From positions 28,414,001-28,478,000 of the forward strand of contig JAUIMM010000178.1 in NCBI GenBank assembly GCA_031769625.1: a stretch of DNA of 64,000 bases. Direction: 5' to 3'. Below, one piece after another: positions 47,039 to 58,500 of this stretch. Position numbers and translations under genes: made by a program. The notes under the pieces are model-generated. The model worked only from the letters and a program-made list of their open reading frames with translations, was not told the DNA's origin and did no database searches. Numbering within the stretch: position 1 is the stretch's first letter; each line of letters starts with the position of its first letter. The DNA is from Taudactylus pleione (Eukaryota > Chordata > Amphibia > Anura > Myobatrachidae).

Positions 47039-47598
47039 ATATGCTTTGATTTAAAACAATCAAAAATGACCTCTTTCACGTAATATGGGTTGAGAATAAA
47101 ATTAATACATTTACATTGACTAAATCATTTTTTTATGTCTCCACCTTCCACTGTATGTCCTTAATCTACCCATACTGGTAGCTGTGTAGAAGTACCATTC
47201 ACTACTGGCTGCTTTACTATTGGTAACGGATAATGCTGCCACTTTACAATAGCCACACAGTTTCCTTACCACTACCAACAATTAATATTCGCTACCTTGT
47301 GTCTCAAGTCATCCTCATACCTCTTAGATGTTTTTTCATTATCTTCTGTTTTATGTGACTGTATGTAATGTGTTTGTATCATGACCCCCTCAGTGTAACA
47401 TTCTGTAATAAAAATAATGTTGGTGGTTAAAAGTTTTCTTAAAAAGTGATATGTATCTGCTTCTGTTAGTACAACATTGTTGTATCTCTGTGGTGAAGAA
47501 TAAGTATGTAGTTTTTTAGCTACCAAATGATGATGATACATAACTTAAACCCTGGTCCACTTACTCATTATCTCCCACCTTGTTGTCAACTGTAATCC
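47039..47598. other. Non-coding interval, no gene seen
   Basis: Mixed AT-rich sequence. The minus-strand open frame at 47272-47541 has no family motif. Confidence 0.5.
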
Positions 47599-47803
47599 AG
47601 TGACGTGCGGTGGGGTAAATGTCTGGGGAGGCACTGTCTAGTATCAGATCCAGATTTACAGATACATACTGTATATGAACCTGAGGATCCATGTGGGCAT
47701 TATACAAAGGTGCAACAGTATATAGTGCTGGGAATTGGGTGTATTTTGATCAGGATGTGCGAAAAGGTAGACAGGAGAGGCAGTGCCTCACCTGCTATAC
47801 ACT
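47599..47803. mobile_element. Probable hAT-type MITE, decayed right end
   Basis: The left end CAGTGACGTGCGGTGGGG is a common hAT-type terminus. The right side has GCCTCACCTGCTATACACT, a degraded inverse of it. No matching TSD, so the right limit is approximate. Confidence 0.5.
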
Positions 47804-47914
47804 TTTTACTCCAGAGTTTTGACTATAAAAATTATTAGAATAATACAAAGAAGATATTTATATTATTTTTCTTATCATTTTTATAGTCACAACTTTGGAG
47901 TATACCTAAGTATA

Positions 47915-48211
47915 ACAGGAAAGGCTTTGTCTCTCCTCCCTCACCTGACTGCACATAACTGCTCTAATCTACTCTACACTGGCCTTCCCTTCACCCACCT
48001 TACCCCTCTGCAATTCACCCTGAGTGCTGTAGCTAGACTAATATCCCTTTTGGACAGCTTCTCACACACTGACCTACTCTCAAAATATTTTCACAGGCTT
48101 CTTATTGCTTACAAATCTCAGTTCAAGCTGGTAACTATTACTTACAAGGCCCTATCTAATGTTTCTCTTCCATATGTCTCTGACTTTATTATGGGATACA
48201 CTAGAGCTTGA
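47915..48211 (+). pseudogene. C-terminal fragment of L2-type ORF2
   Basis: The in-frame peptide contains CSNLLYTGLPFTHLTPLQF, SAVARLISLL, FHRLLIAYKSQFKLVTITYK and LPYVSDFI. These align in order with the conserved stretch after the RT catalytic centre in L2-clade ORF2 (LYxGLP..hLxPLQ, AARLI, I.yKi..lTYKAL, YLSDLI). The usual HWLPI is replaced by HRLLIA, consistent with decay. The ATG upstream at 47783 belongs to flanking sequence, so the true 5' part is missing. Confidence 0.78.
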
Positions 48212-48597
48212 CTACTCATGTTTTGACCTTCAACTGTTTTAATCTCTTATAAGATCCTCCCACTCCCATCTTCAAGACATCCCCACTTATATACTTACTC
48301 ACCTCATCCTTTAATTTACTTAATGCTTGCCTACCCTATCTCATTCTAGACCGGGACATCCTTTTGTCTTTTTCACTTGCACCTACTGTCTTTCATTATC
48401 ATATTATTTCAGAATGTCAAGTGAAAGGAATTCTCTGCCCTATGCATCATGTCTGTATTCATTTGTATATTCATGCTTACTGTAATTGCTAGCTGATAAC
48501 TATATATATGTATGTTGTATTGTATGTTGTAAGATGATTGTCTAATATGACTGAATCTGTGGTCGCTATATACAGTATAAAGAATAATAATAATAAA
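47915..48597 (+). mobile_element. L2-type LINE, 5'-truncated 3' end, plus strand
   Basis: It encodes an L2/CR1-type ORF2 tail and ends in an AATAATAATAATAA microsatellite at about 48580-48597, the plus-strand counterpart of the element at 25840-26701. It lies about 350 bp upstream of the gypsy-like element. Confidence 0.75.
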
Positions 48598-48954
48598 TCA
48601 CAAAATACCACAAAAGAAAGATTATAATCACTATATTCACTCAATGCTAATAATACAGTTATAATATTTTATTGAACACACCAAACTCCGCCATTACAGT
48701 CTGGGTTTTATTCATATTCATGCTTCAGTCCAGGTGATTAGATCAAACAGACTGAGGTACAGATGAATCCAGTTACATCATTGCTAATAGCACTACAAAC
48801 GTGCACGCATTGTGCCATGTGATTACCTGCAGCTGTATATGCTACGGTACACTAAGGTGAGCACTATGATTGCACCATGCACTCCTATGGGGTCGCGGGT
48901 GCGAGCCCAGCACGCATAATCATTCACGGACACGTGACTCGTGACATTCGTACC

Positions 48955-49030
48955 ACGATTTGGTATTGAAAGATGTTTTAGATGTGGTGACCTAGGCCAT
49001 ATTGCTGTTATTTGTCCACTTACCTCTTGA
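48955..49030 (+). pseudogene. Gag nucleocapsid zinc knuckle remnant
   Basis: RFGIERCFRCGDLGHIAVIC contains a perfect C-x2-C-x4-H-x4-C knuckle at 48974-49015, followed by a stop soon after. The knuckle would bind genomic RNA during packaging. The preceding 300 bp has no recognisable capsid, which is usual for such old copies. Confidence 0.85.
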
Positions 49031-49104
49031 CCTATACAATATGATCATGCTTATGTAAATCGATGAATATATTACTTTGCTCAGCTAGCCTGCACCAAAG
49101 ACAG

Positions 49105-49420
49105 TCAGCAAACAAATGTGTATAATCACTATAGAAGGCAAATGGGTAGAGGCTTTGTTAGATTCTGGAGCCTGAATACTTTTAAAAAAAGTTGAATTGT
49201 TGAAAACCTCAAAACATCAATGGAAAACTTTATGTGGAACTGGGGATACTCTATTATATTATTGCAAAAGTGAACATTGAAACACAGTGTGGTCCTACTG
49301 TAGTCACTCTGGGTTAAGTTCATGATTTGATGTATTTTGTGATATTTGTGAAAGGCTTTTCTTACTTCTGGAAGCTGTGGGAAAGTCGATTTGTTACTGA
49401 AGTAATTACCCAGACCTGTT
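49105..49420 (+). pseudogene. Aspartic protease remnant
   Basis: The frame ITIEGKWVEALLDSGA at 49125-49172 gives the retropepsin active-site motif (D-S-G) in the typical 'alxDSGA' context, and is interrupted by a TGA immediately after. Downstream HDLMYFVIFVKGFSYFWKLW retains the spacing of the C-terminal 'GxDF' region. The enzyme would have cut the Gag-Pol polyprotein. Confidence 0.78.
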
Positions 49421-49699
49421 TGATAATTTTACTGATACAGTAGCAGAGGGAATGTCTTCTGAAACTGAAATGTTCCTTTTTTCAAGCATAAATAATGAGA
49501 ACAGCAGTGGAATGCAGAATGATACACCTACTACTGAAGGTGGAAATGTTGTTAAACTATGTGACTGTATACCTGATCTTGAATTAAGAAAATATATCTT
49601 TGCCTCAAGATAGTTAAAAGACCCTACTCTTGTAAAGGCTAGGAAGAATGTAAAAGTGGTTGATAGAAACTGGTAGAGCATGATAGTTGGTTGCCATAC

Positions 49700-50800
49700 C
49701 CTGATATTGCAGTACAGCAAGATTTGTTATACCAAGTGTCCAAACAAGGGGAAAATATTGTTGAACAATTAGTCATTCCTAAAGAATGGTGTGGGAACTG
49801 GCTCATGGTCATAAAAGTGCAGGACATATAGAGGAAACTTCTGAGAGAATTTTTACAGTGGCTTTTTTTCTGGCCTGGAGTCCATAGAGATGTATCTGAT
49901 CTGAATACTGTGCATCCTACCATGAATGTCAGTACCATGCTCCCAGACCACATTATAGAAGGCCGCTTGTTCCATAAGCCATTATTGAGGTCCCAGTTGA
50001 GAGAATAGTTGGATTTGGTTGGACCTTTAGTAAAAGTCTCCCCAGGGTCATTAATACATTTACAGTATGTAATAATGGATTATGCTACCAGATACCCAGA
50101 AGCGATACATTTACTCAAAATGTCAAGAAAGACAATTGCTAGAGAACCAGTACATATCTTTAGCAGTAAGAATACATAAGGGAATCATAACAGATCAGGT
50201 TACCCCATTTGTGTAAAAAATTATGAAAAAGTTGAGCCACCTGTCTAGGGTTACTCACCTAAAGAACTCTGTGTATCAACATCAGACTGATGGTTTATTG
50301 GAGAGGTTTGACAAATCCCTAAAGAATATGTTAACGAAGGTGGTAGATAGATATGTGAAAGATAGGGACTATTTACTAACCTAATTATTGCTGGCCATTA
50401 AAAAAGTTCCACAGTCCTCCATGGGGTTCTCACCATTTAATTTGCTATGTGGGAGACACCCCAGGGGATTGTTGGATATTTTGTAAAACAGACATGGGTG
50501 GGGCAACCCAGTCCATATAAAATGATTATTAAACATGTTTCTAAAATGCAGTAAAGAATAGCTGCAGTGGTGCCGATTGTGAGAGAGCACTTGGAACATG
50601 CCCAACAGGTATAAAATAATGTGTGTAATTGTAATGCCCAATTATACACCTTTGCTCCTCAGATTGAGTGCTTATTTTGGTTCTCACAGTAGAAAGTAAA
50701 TTTTTGGCAAAATGGCATGGACCATTTAAATTCATGGAAAAAGTGGATGAGGTTAATTATAAGTGTGTCAGCCTGGGAAAAGAAAGCCAGAACACATCTA
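49700..50800 (+). pseudogene. Integrase remnant located upstream of RT
   Basis: The zinc-binding region reads ELAHGHKSAGHI (49797-49831) and, after a frame change, FFWPGVHRDVSD and a cysteine pair near 49912-49935. The core shows LDLVGPLV (about 50011) and YVIMDYATRYPEAIHL (about 50066-50113), the region of the first catalytic Asp. WHGPFKFMEKVDEVNYK at about 50712-50762 is the GP[YF] C-terminal motif of Ty3/gypsy integrases. Several stops and indels disrupt it. Its position before RT is the key diagnostic. Confidence 0.85.
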
Positions 50801-50829
50801 CCATTTAAATTGAATTAAACCATAGAAGA

Positions 50830-51590
50830 ATAAAGTAAATATGTCAGCTACCCTGGTCCCTACATTAACCTTAATGCATTTGGTTTCCGAAGTAACCATA
50901 GCCAAAACCATCTCAACTCTTACACAGCATGAGGATAACAAATTTCTTGTAAGAAATAAAAATTTGTTTTCTGATATACCAGGTAAAATGACAGTGAATA
51001 AACATGGCATATTCATTGAACCAGGGGTTAAGGTTAAAATAAAGCCCTATAGAGTAAAAGAAGCCTGACTGAAGGAGGTGTCTAAAGAAATTTTTTAAAT
51101 GTGAGTGGTCAAGTCCTATTGTACTTATTTTGAAACCTGATGGGAGCTTAAGCTTCTGAACTGACTCCCGTAAATTGAATAGTGTGTCTATTTTTGATGC
51201 CTAAATAATGTATTTTGTGGATGAACTAATAGGAAGGCAGGGAACAGCACAGTACTTAATCAATCTACATTTAACCAAAGAACACTGGCAAATGCCATTG
51301 ACATACAGTGCAATAGAAAAGACAGCTTCTTCTGCACTGAAAGACCTGGTTTAAAATAAGAGGTTACCATTTGGGTTACATGGTGCACCCGCCACCTTTC
51401 AGAGGATGATGGTGGGATTTTAAGGCCTCATAAAAAGGCCTCAAAAATTTATAGACCTGATTGGCAGTCTTGCTTATCCAGGGAACAAGCAGTGTTGAAC
51501 TCCATCCATAAGGCAGGATCAGCAGCCAATCCAAAAATGTTTCTTAGGGATGGAAGAGATGAAGTATCTTAGATTCACCATGCAAAGTAG
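50830..51590 (+). pseudogene. Reverse transcriptase remnant, catalytic box unreadable
   Basis: Before RT lies a linker with FLVRNKNLFSDIPG and IEPGVKVKIKPYRV (50937-51060), typical of the segment preceding gypsy RT. RT motifs follow: WSSPIVLILKPDGSL near 51100, TDSRKLNSVSIFDA near 51165, VDELIGRQGTAQYL near 51219, LTKEHWQMPLT near 51273 and LPFGLHGAPATFQRMM at about 51363-51410. The catalytic Y-x-D-D expected some 60-80 bp later is not readable; the sequence passes instead to AVLNSIHKAG and ANPKMF at about 51497-51546. Stops and frame changes are frequent. Confidence 0.85.
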
Positions 51591-51769
51591 GCAATAAAAA
51601 ATTGTCCATTACTTAAATAATATGCAGGTGAGAGCTTTCTTGGGAATAATAGAGTATTATAAATGATTTATACCCAATTTTGCCACTATTGCTGTCTCTT
51701 TGACAGAACTTACCAAGAGGAATCAGTCTATTATGGATAAGTGGAATCCTGATGCAGAATAAGCTTTCC

Positions 51770-52010
51770 TTAAGGGTAGTACTGTGCACCCAACCAGTGC
51801 TGATGACACCTGACTTTAAAAGAAAATTTGTTGTGCAAATTGATGCATCAGATGTAGGGATAGGTGATGTTCATCCTCAGAATAAGGATGATGAAGTGCA
51901 TCTTCTTATTTGAGTAGAAAACTGAACATACAGTACATGAAACTATGCTACTGTATGAAAAAGAAGCATTGGCAATTACAGTAAGTGGTCAATAGATACA
52001 CTCAAGTACT
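51770..52010 (+). pseudogene. RNase H remnant
   Basis: KFVVQIDASDVGIG (around 51826-51867) is the start motif of gypsy RNase H with the first catalytic Asp, and YEKEALAIT near 51955-51981 corresponds to the conserved 'YxxxE(k)E.LAi' segment. Frame changes separate them. No integrase follows, which confirms the domain order. Confidence 0.82.
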
Positions 52011-52019
52011 ACCTCTTGA

Positions 52020-52730
52020 AAGACAGCTAGTCTGGCCCCTTATTCTGCTTGGTGTCCTGCAAGCTTGTGTTAAGCCTGTGTTAATTATCTGATCAAGCAG
52101 CTATTGGCATCTCCTATGAATTCCATATTTCAACCTGTTCCATAGTTCTGGGCCAGATCATTGTGAGAGATTCCTGTGCTTCTGCATGTTTGGTTACACT
52201 GAACATCCTGCAAATCTGCAACAGTGTTTCTGCTCTGAACATCCTGAAATCTTGCACCAGTGTTCCCTCACTGGACTTCCTGAAAACCCACATCTGCCTT
52301 CGAGTGCCTGCATATGGGCAAACCCATAACTCTGCACAAGCCCTAATGTTCCTCATACCTAATTGCTTCCAAGGAGCTCGGTGTTGTATCATTATATAAT
52401 CACCTGATTCTGGACATATCAACAGCAGTGAGTTACTTTGTTTATATATATTTCCAGTGCCTCTGACCTCACTGCTTCCAACCAGCTCAGCATCAGTATC
52501 ATTATAATCACCTGTTTCTGGACTTACACCTTCAGTAGTAGGCTACATTGTTTAAGTATTTATTTTATTATTATCATTTGCCTGGTACTATCTGTGTTAT
52601 TGCCTTCCTTGACATTCCTGCATAAATCCACAGTGCATCATGAGTTGTCCATTCCTATATTAGGTTCATTGCTGGCTCACTTGCATCCTGATTAATCAGG
52701 AATGATTTACTGTCATCTTATTTATTGCAC
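52020..52730. other. Possible 3' untranslated/LTR segment of the gypsy-like element
   Basis: Immediately after RNase H comes GC-moderate, C/T-biased sequence with internal duplication: ATCATTATATAATCACCTGA near 52388 is repeated as ATCATTATAATCACCTGTTT near 52499, followed by CTGGAC in both copies. This resembles amphibian LTR sequence, but no matching 5' copy was found at 48600-48950. Confidence 0.35.
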
Positions 52731-52733
52731 TAT

Positions 52734-53260
52734 GGGCCTGATTCAGGTTGGATCATAACTGCAACAGTATACGCAGATGGCGATTCATATGCATCACAGT
52801 GCACATGGGCGAACCAATCACTGTGAGTGGGACTGCGATAGCAGTAACTACACAGACCCATCACAGAGTGATTGACAGGAAGTGCCATTTGGGGGAGGTG
52901 ACGGGGAGGTAGTTGGAGAAACTCAGGCATGCCAGTGCATTTTAATGCCATTGCAGGGGCATGAATAAATTGTCCACTGTGATGGCATATGTAACTTGAG
53001 CTCTCACTGCATACCGGAAGATTAGCAATTTCTGAGTAAGGTCTGTCCTTGTGAAAGTGTATGTAAGGCTCTAATTGTACTCAATGTTACCAATGTTTTC
53101 GCAGTCTTGCAAAGTATTATGGATATGTGTAAGGTAAAGTGGGCGTCCTTATGTTGTGCTTCGATGGCATAGCATCACAATGGATTAGCCTATCTTTGCA
53201 GTGACACTGCATGTGTATCGCACCTGTGATTGCAGTTGTGATCCAACCTGAATCAGGCCC
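52734..53260. mobile_element. Harbinger-like MITE, 527 bp, with long terminal inverted repeats
   Basis: The left end GGGCCTGATTCAGGTTGGAT continues CATAACTGCAAC, and the right end is its inverse complement with about two mismatches in 32 bp (53229-53260). Flanks are TAT and TAA, possibly an altered 3-bp TSD. The first 13 bases equal those of the hairpin-rich family at 13585, but the interior is unrelated and not CpG-rich. Confidence 0.85.
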
Positions 53261-55085
53261 TAAACTCTGTGTTTTAATAAACAATATTGTTTTACCTACA
53301 CTTCGGTAGTGCTTGTATAATACCTTACAAGCTAACAAACAGGGGATTTACTAGTAACATTACAGAAGCATTGTCATTGTTAAATGTCAGTTACACATCC
53401 CGGTGGCCATCTCAGTTGGGCAATGATCCATAGTTTCTGTTCCCATTCTCCAGCAACAAGTTTTAAAGGCTGTGCGGCATAGATGGCACTGTCAAAGATA
53501 AGCCAGCTCCCATAACACACCAGAAAGCTCTGGTTAAATTATGTGGGGGTGTAGGCAGGTCCCACTTACATGTTTTGTCTTTGTGTCCAGGTCAGAATCT
53601 GGCCCATACACTTAATATTTGGGAGCACTGTAATAATACATGCACTAAATTGCTAAATAAGGAGGATAAAGTAAAAGAGACAGAATAAAACCATTAAATA
53701 TCAATCAACCCTTTTCTTTAAAAAATACTCACTTAATAAAAACAAATAAAAAAAATTAATTGAGTGTTATAATACAGTAATATACATAACAATAATGCAC
53801 ATATAATATATATATTGTTACATCATATATGTATCCCTAATAATTATAGTTTAACAACCACTCATTAAATTCTAACTGTCATTATTCAGGCCATTGGGCA
53901 TCGGCATCAGTGTTTGGTGCCTAAAAAAAACACATGACATGGATAATGATAAAAATTCAAATAACTTTTTGTACATTTATGTATCATAATGAGAAAAACT
54001 TTTTTTCTATATGTTCCAAAAGACCTTAATGTGGTTTTAGGTGGTCATCCAACACTGGCTTCTTTGGGTATTTTAACTTTAAAGAAACAGACTCCCGAAA
54101 ATCTTATGACACTTATTAGCTTTCCAATAAACCTAAAATAAACAAAATACTATAGTGTACTATTTCAAAACTCAAACTTTTTTTTTCATAATAAATAGTA
54201 CTTTCCCGTACCCATACCCCCTGTGGAAGTCCCATTTGGACGAAAATACATTGGGACTACATCTGGTGACATTGCTTCCTTGAGTTTGAACTTGATTGAT
54301 TATTCTGGTGGTTGTTGTCTCCATGGCCAGGAGTTCTTCTACCAATATTAGATAAGCCTTATTTATTCTGTTTTTATGTACGGGCAACACATTTTGTCAT
54401 TCTCCCCAATTAGCAGGTTCAAAATTTTTTGATGATTACTTTGTCCAATATGTTTGAGTTTGCTGCACAGAGAGTAGCCGATTACTATAGATAGAAATTG
54501 CTGTCATAAAGGACTTTTCAATAAGGGACAAACTACATAAAAATAGGGGTGCAGATGAACTGTAGAAGATGAGAGTCAAACTGGAAAAGATTTAAAACTA
54601 GGAAACGGGTAAACATAAAGACAACATGCTGTATGCATGACAATAAGCACAGGACACAGAGCTTGAAGAGATTGGTAGAGGAATAGTATGAAATAAACAA
54701 TATTAAAAATAACTTTCCCACTAACTAAATAAAATAATATTTCCCTCATAAGAGAATTATCAATGATACAGTACCTTCCTCCTTATTCAATGCATAATCA
54801 TTACCTTCATTAAAAGTGTATTGTAATTCTTCTTATTGCGATTGGCCAGAAAGATGTGGCAGTTTTACATTGGTTTTATGGCAGTTTCATGTTGGTTTTT
54901 ATAGGATTTTTTGGTGGTTTGATCAAAATCACAGAATAAAACCTCCCACAAAACTGTTCTAAAACAGATGGACATCAATGGTGGTTTACAAAACCCCATT
55001 AAAACTGATGATTAGCAAATACACTGGTTTGATGCCTAAATTTACCAAAAATGTGCAGGAGTTTTAAAACATTAGCAAAACAAAT
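53261..55085. other. AT-rich non-coding DNA, no gene seen
   Basis: No recognisable domain. The last 250 bp may be the decayed inner part of a fold-back relative whose end lies at 55086-55106. Confidence 0.5.
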
Positions 55086-55106
55086 GCTTAGTAAATTTAC
55101 CCCCAA
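55086..55106. repeat. Lone terminal sequence of the 14223-type fold-back family
   Basis: GCTTAGTAAATTTACCCCCA equals the right end of the fold-back at 15681-15701. No matching left end was found upstream, so this is a solo end or a strongly decayed copy. Confidence 0.7.
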
Positions 55107-55387
55107 GTGTTGACTGGGATTTAAAATAATTTTGGTAAAATTCAATAATATTCAATTATTTTAAAAAGAAAACATCCATCATAGAAATATGTGAAGCTCC
55201 TTAAGTATGATTTTGACTTGTCATATCTCAATCAGGATCTGGAAAAGGATGCTGAATTGTACTTATTTTAGAAGAAACCCTTCCCTTTTACAAGTTGTAG
55301 AGAAACCAACTACAGTGAGAGCTCTCCTGAACTGTGTACTATTTAACAGAGTTTAATGTACAAGTGAGAGGCCTTTCTGGGAACAAT

Positions 55388-55580
55388 GGGCCTGATTCAG
55401 ACCCACTCACGAGCGCACAGCTCTTGCAAGTGGTTTGATGGTCTCGTCGCAAGCCCGATGGTCACGATGGTCTTCTTGACCATCACAACCATCACCTGGC
55501 TGCTCGCATAAGCTGTGCAAGTGGCCAGGAGGCCGTCTTTAAAAAAAAAAAGGGATGCCCTGATTCAGAGCGAGCGCTCT
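55388..55580. mobile_element. Third, internally deleted copy of the multi-hairpin MITE
   Basis: Begins GGGCCTGATTCAGACCCACT and jumps from the first hairpin to the GATGGTC/GACCATC segment, then GCCCTGATTCAGAGCGAGCG near the right end. About 350 bp of the middle are absent compared with 13585-14133. A poly(A) run lies near 55540. Confidence 0.78.
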
Positions 55581-55599
55581 TAAAGAGGTACATGACACA

Positions 55600-58500
55600 A
55601 CATCTCCTTTGCCAAGAGACCCACTGATGTTGAAGATTCAATACAGCGCACCGGAGATAAACATTATGACATCTGCTCAGGCTGGAAAGAAATATCCACA
55701 CTTATTGACACGTCTACCCTTAACTCAATCTGATACAGTAAGCATCAATAGAATGGTTGGGATTACTTTAATGAAAATATACAAATTAGCATCTTACACA
55801 TTTCCTTTGAATACTGGGAGGAAAAAATTTTTTAAGCACAGCCAGGAAGCTTTTGATAGAATGGCATGAATATCAGTTTTCCACTTTTATTGGAAGTAGC
55901 CTCTTATGCCATTGTGGTTATAGATCCATTAATGCCATCTGCACATAGCCCTTTCTCTTAAACAGCTAGACTACTATTACTATAAATGACAGTGACTACC
56001 ACACTCTATTATTTCCCCAAGCTCTGATAAAATCAAAACATAACACACTCCCAATCCTTTCAAAGATCAGTCAGCACAACATCATATAGTTTATAACAGT
56101 ACATTTTCTTGCAAATTCAACTACAAATTTCAACAAACCCTCAGTGCTAAAAATGTCATGTGTTCTTCCAAACTACTCTGATGCCAGTAGTTACCAGGGA
56201 AATAAAAAACATTTAAACTTGATCCATCTTTCTTGGACAAAACGTTAACAATACATCCTGGCCAATAGGCATTGGTACCAGCTCTAGCCAGCATGGACAA
56301 CGTAATATGATTTTGGGATAACCCATAACATTGCTTACAACCAATCAAAGATGCCAGCTCTCATTGAATTAATTGATTAAATACTGTTGTTTCACTTCTA
56401 AAAAAATGCCTAAAAACATAATTAAAAGCACAGCTAAATGTCTGTCCCTAGCTAAAAGCATGGAAAATTGTCAGGAAGCATACAGTGGCATGCACCTAAC
56501 TAGCTTTATCTCATATATATAATAAAACAAATATCCACATAAAAGTGAAAAAGAATTTCACTCACCAGACTTAAGAAATACCTTTGTCAAGACACATCAG
56601 CATACAAAAAAGCATACAAAACAGCATCAGCCCTCAAGCAGCAATAGGTGAGCTAGGCAGGGCAGCTATGAATTGAGTTGATTTTTTATATTTGTACAAC
56701 AGATGGGATTTGTTTGTTCAGATCATCTATTAGTTTGGACTGTGCTTTATATGGCATGAAATAAAATTATTATATCTCAAATGACTACTTTGTGAGTCTC
56801 CCATACTGTATTTTAGGATGTGTTGCCGAAATATTCTTACATGATCTCAGCAGTGATGCTTGTGAGGGAAATCCTTATTCTAAAATTGATGTGACAGTTC
56901 TAGTCAGCATCTATTAAAGTATTATCTACTTGCCTTGGTTCTGATGGACAGAGGTGGTTTGGAAGGCAGAACTGGTGACCACTGGAATCTAATTTGGGAA
57001 CATCTGGTGTTCGAATGTAAGCTCAATTTTTCCAAGAAAGGCCTTACTTGTCTGGGGAAATGATCATTAATGAAAGATGATTTGCTGGCCAAATCCACAA
57101 TTAAACAAAGACAATATCAAAATTTCAAACTGTAGACCCAGAGAGATCTTGTAATTAATCTGCAATTCACCCCATGTACTATAATAACTAGGTCTTGCTA
57201 TATCTTGATATTGCCATTTTCAAATTTTGTATGGTACTGTACATCATTTGAAAGGCTGAGAGGTTATTTATTTGGTTTTAACTGCATGCATTTGTAGAAT
57301 AATGTCCTAGGAAGAATCTAATTGTTGTGTCAGGCATTTTTAAGACTCTGTGTGCTATAACCATATATATCTGTGGATTTTCTAAATTCAAAGCAAGTTG
57401 TCAGCATATAAAGTAAGTTTCCAGCTGGCCAGTGGATTTAGATTTAGGAATGTGACATATACTATGTGGTAATATTACATTATTATGGTGTTCTTGGTGC
57501 GCACATTTATTTTTGAGGTTCTCCAACACTATAAAATACTGTAGGTCTGTTCTCTTGGTTGTTCAGTTTGCAAAAGGTTGCTGCTTATCAGACTTTTGCT
57601 GCTTGTGAGGGAGATTGAAGCTCTTTGGCAGGACTCAGTTGTCTTTGCAGCAAAAAAAAATCTGAGACCTTTGGTTGGAATTGCTTTTTTTGCTTAACTG
57701 TGGTTTTCTGGATGCTGAAGTTTCAGCAAGTGGACAGGTAACCCAACCCCACAAATCTCATTGCTAGCCCTGCATTAATACTTTTTTAATGAAAGGATAG
57801 AACTAAAATGGTAGGAAGTTAGACCTACACCTTGAATTTTACGGGCTGGTTATTCACAGAGTTTTGAAAACCAAGGTGTCCTGTAATGTGCATTGGGTAC
57901 AATATATAAAGTAAATCCCTTCCAGAATGTTGCAGTTTATGCATTTGACATTTTGTTTAATAGATCTCTTAAACTCTTATTTACCAAGGCGCAGTACAAA
58001 ATTTAAGGGCAGAAATGAAAGTATATGTCGTTAGTATAAAAATTAATTAGGTCATTTTTTCTTGCCTTCAAATAACAAATGTGGTACTGTAATTGAAAAA
58101 CATGCTGAAATTGTCTATTTTATATTTCTATTTTGTCTGAAAAAAATATTTCTTGTGAGACACAAATGCCCATGAAAAGCTTTTTGAATTCATAACGATA
58201 TGCCCATTTTCATGTCACTGTGATTCCAAATGTTGTGATCTATGGCATTTTCTGTTACTTTTGTAAACTAATGGTAGAAAATAATGAGAGGCAGAACAAT
58301 ATGATGGAAGGGGTGAGTATAATAATTGAGAATTTAGTCTCTAAAGTACATGTTATTTGTGAAAAGGTTTAAATGAGTCAAGGGAGCCAAAAGCTCAAAT
58401 CATTAAATATATGTGTGTGCTTCTATATATTTTGATATTGAAAATACTGAAACCCAGTTTTTGAACATTTAAAACTGTAAGCAACTATTTACTCACTGTA

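Larger units (their letters stand above)
48950..52000 (+). mobile_element. Degenerate Gmr1-like Ty3/gypsy retrotransposon (PR-IN-RT-RH order)
   Basis: Successive domains on the plus strand are a CCHC zinc knuckle, an aspartic protease, an integrase (zinc-binding region, catalytic core and GPF motif), a reverse transcriptase and RNase H. The sequence motifs are of Ty3/gypsy type, but integrase lies before RT as in Ty1/copia. That combination defines the Gmr1-like group of deuterostome Ty3/gypsy elements (first described from Atlantic cod). Numerous stops and frameshifts show it is inactive and old. No env gene seen. LTR limits were not determined. Confidence 0.85.

Noticed and set aside
47272..47541. 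89-codon minus-strand frame as a host gene
   Set aside because: No domain, no splice context and no compositional contrast with its surroundings.
48600..48950. 5' LTR of the Gmr1-like element
   Set aside because: I compared it by eye with 52020-52730 and found no convincing direct repeat.
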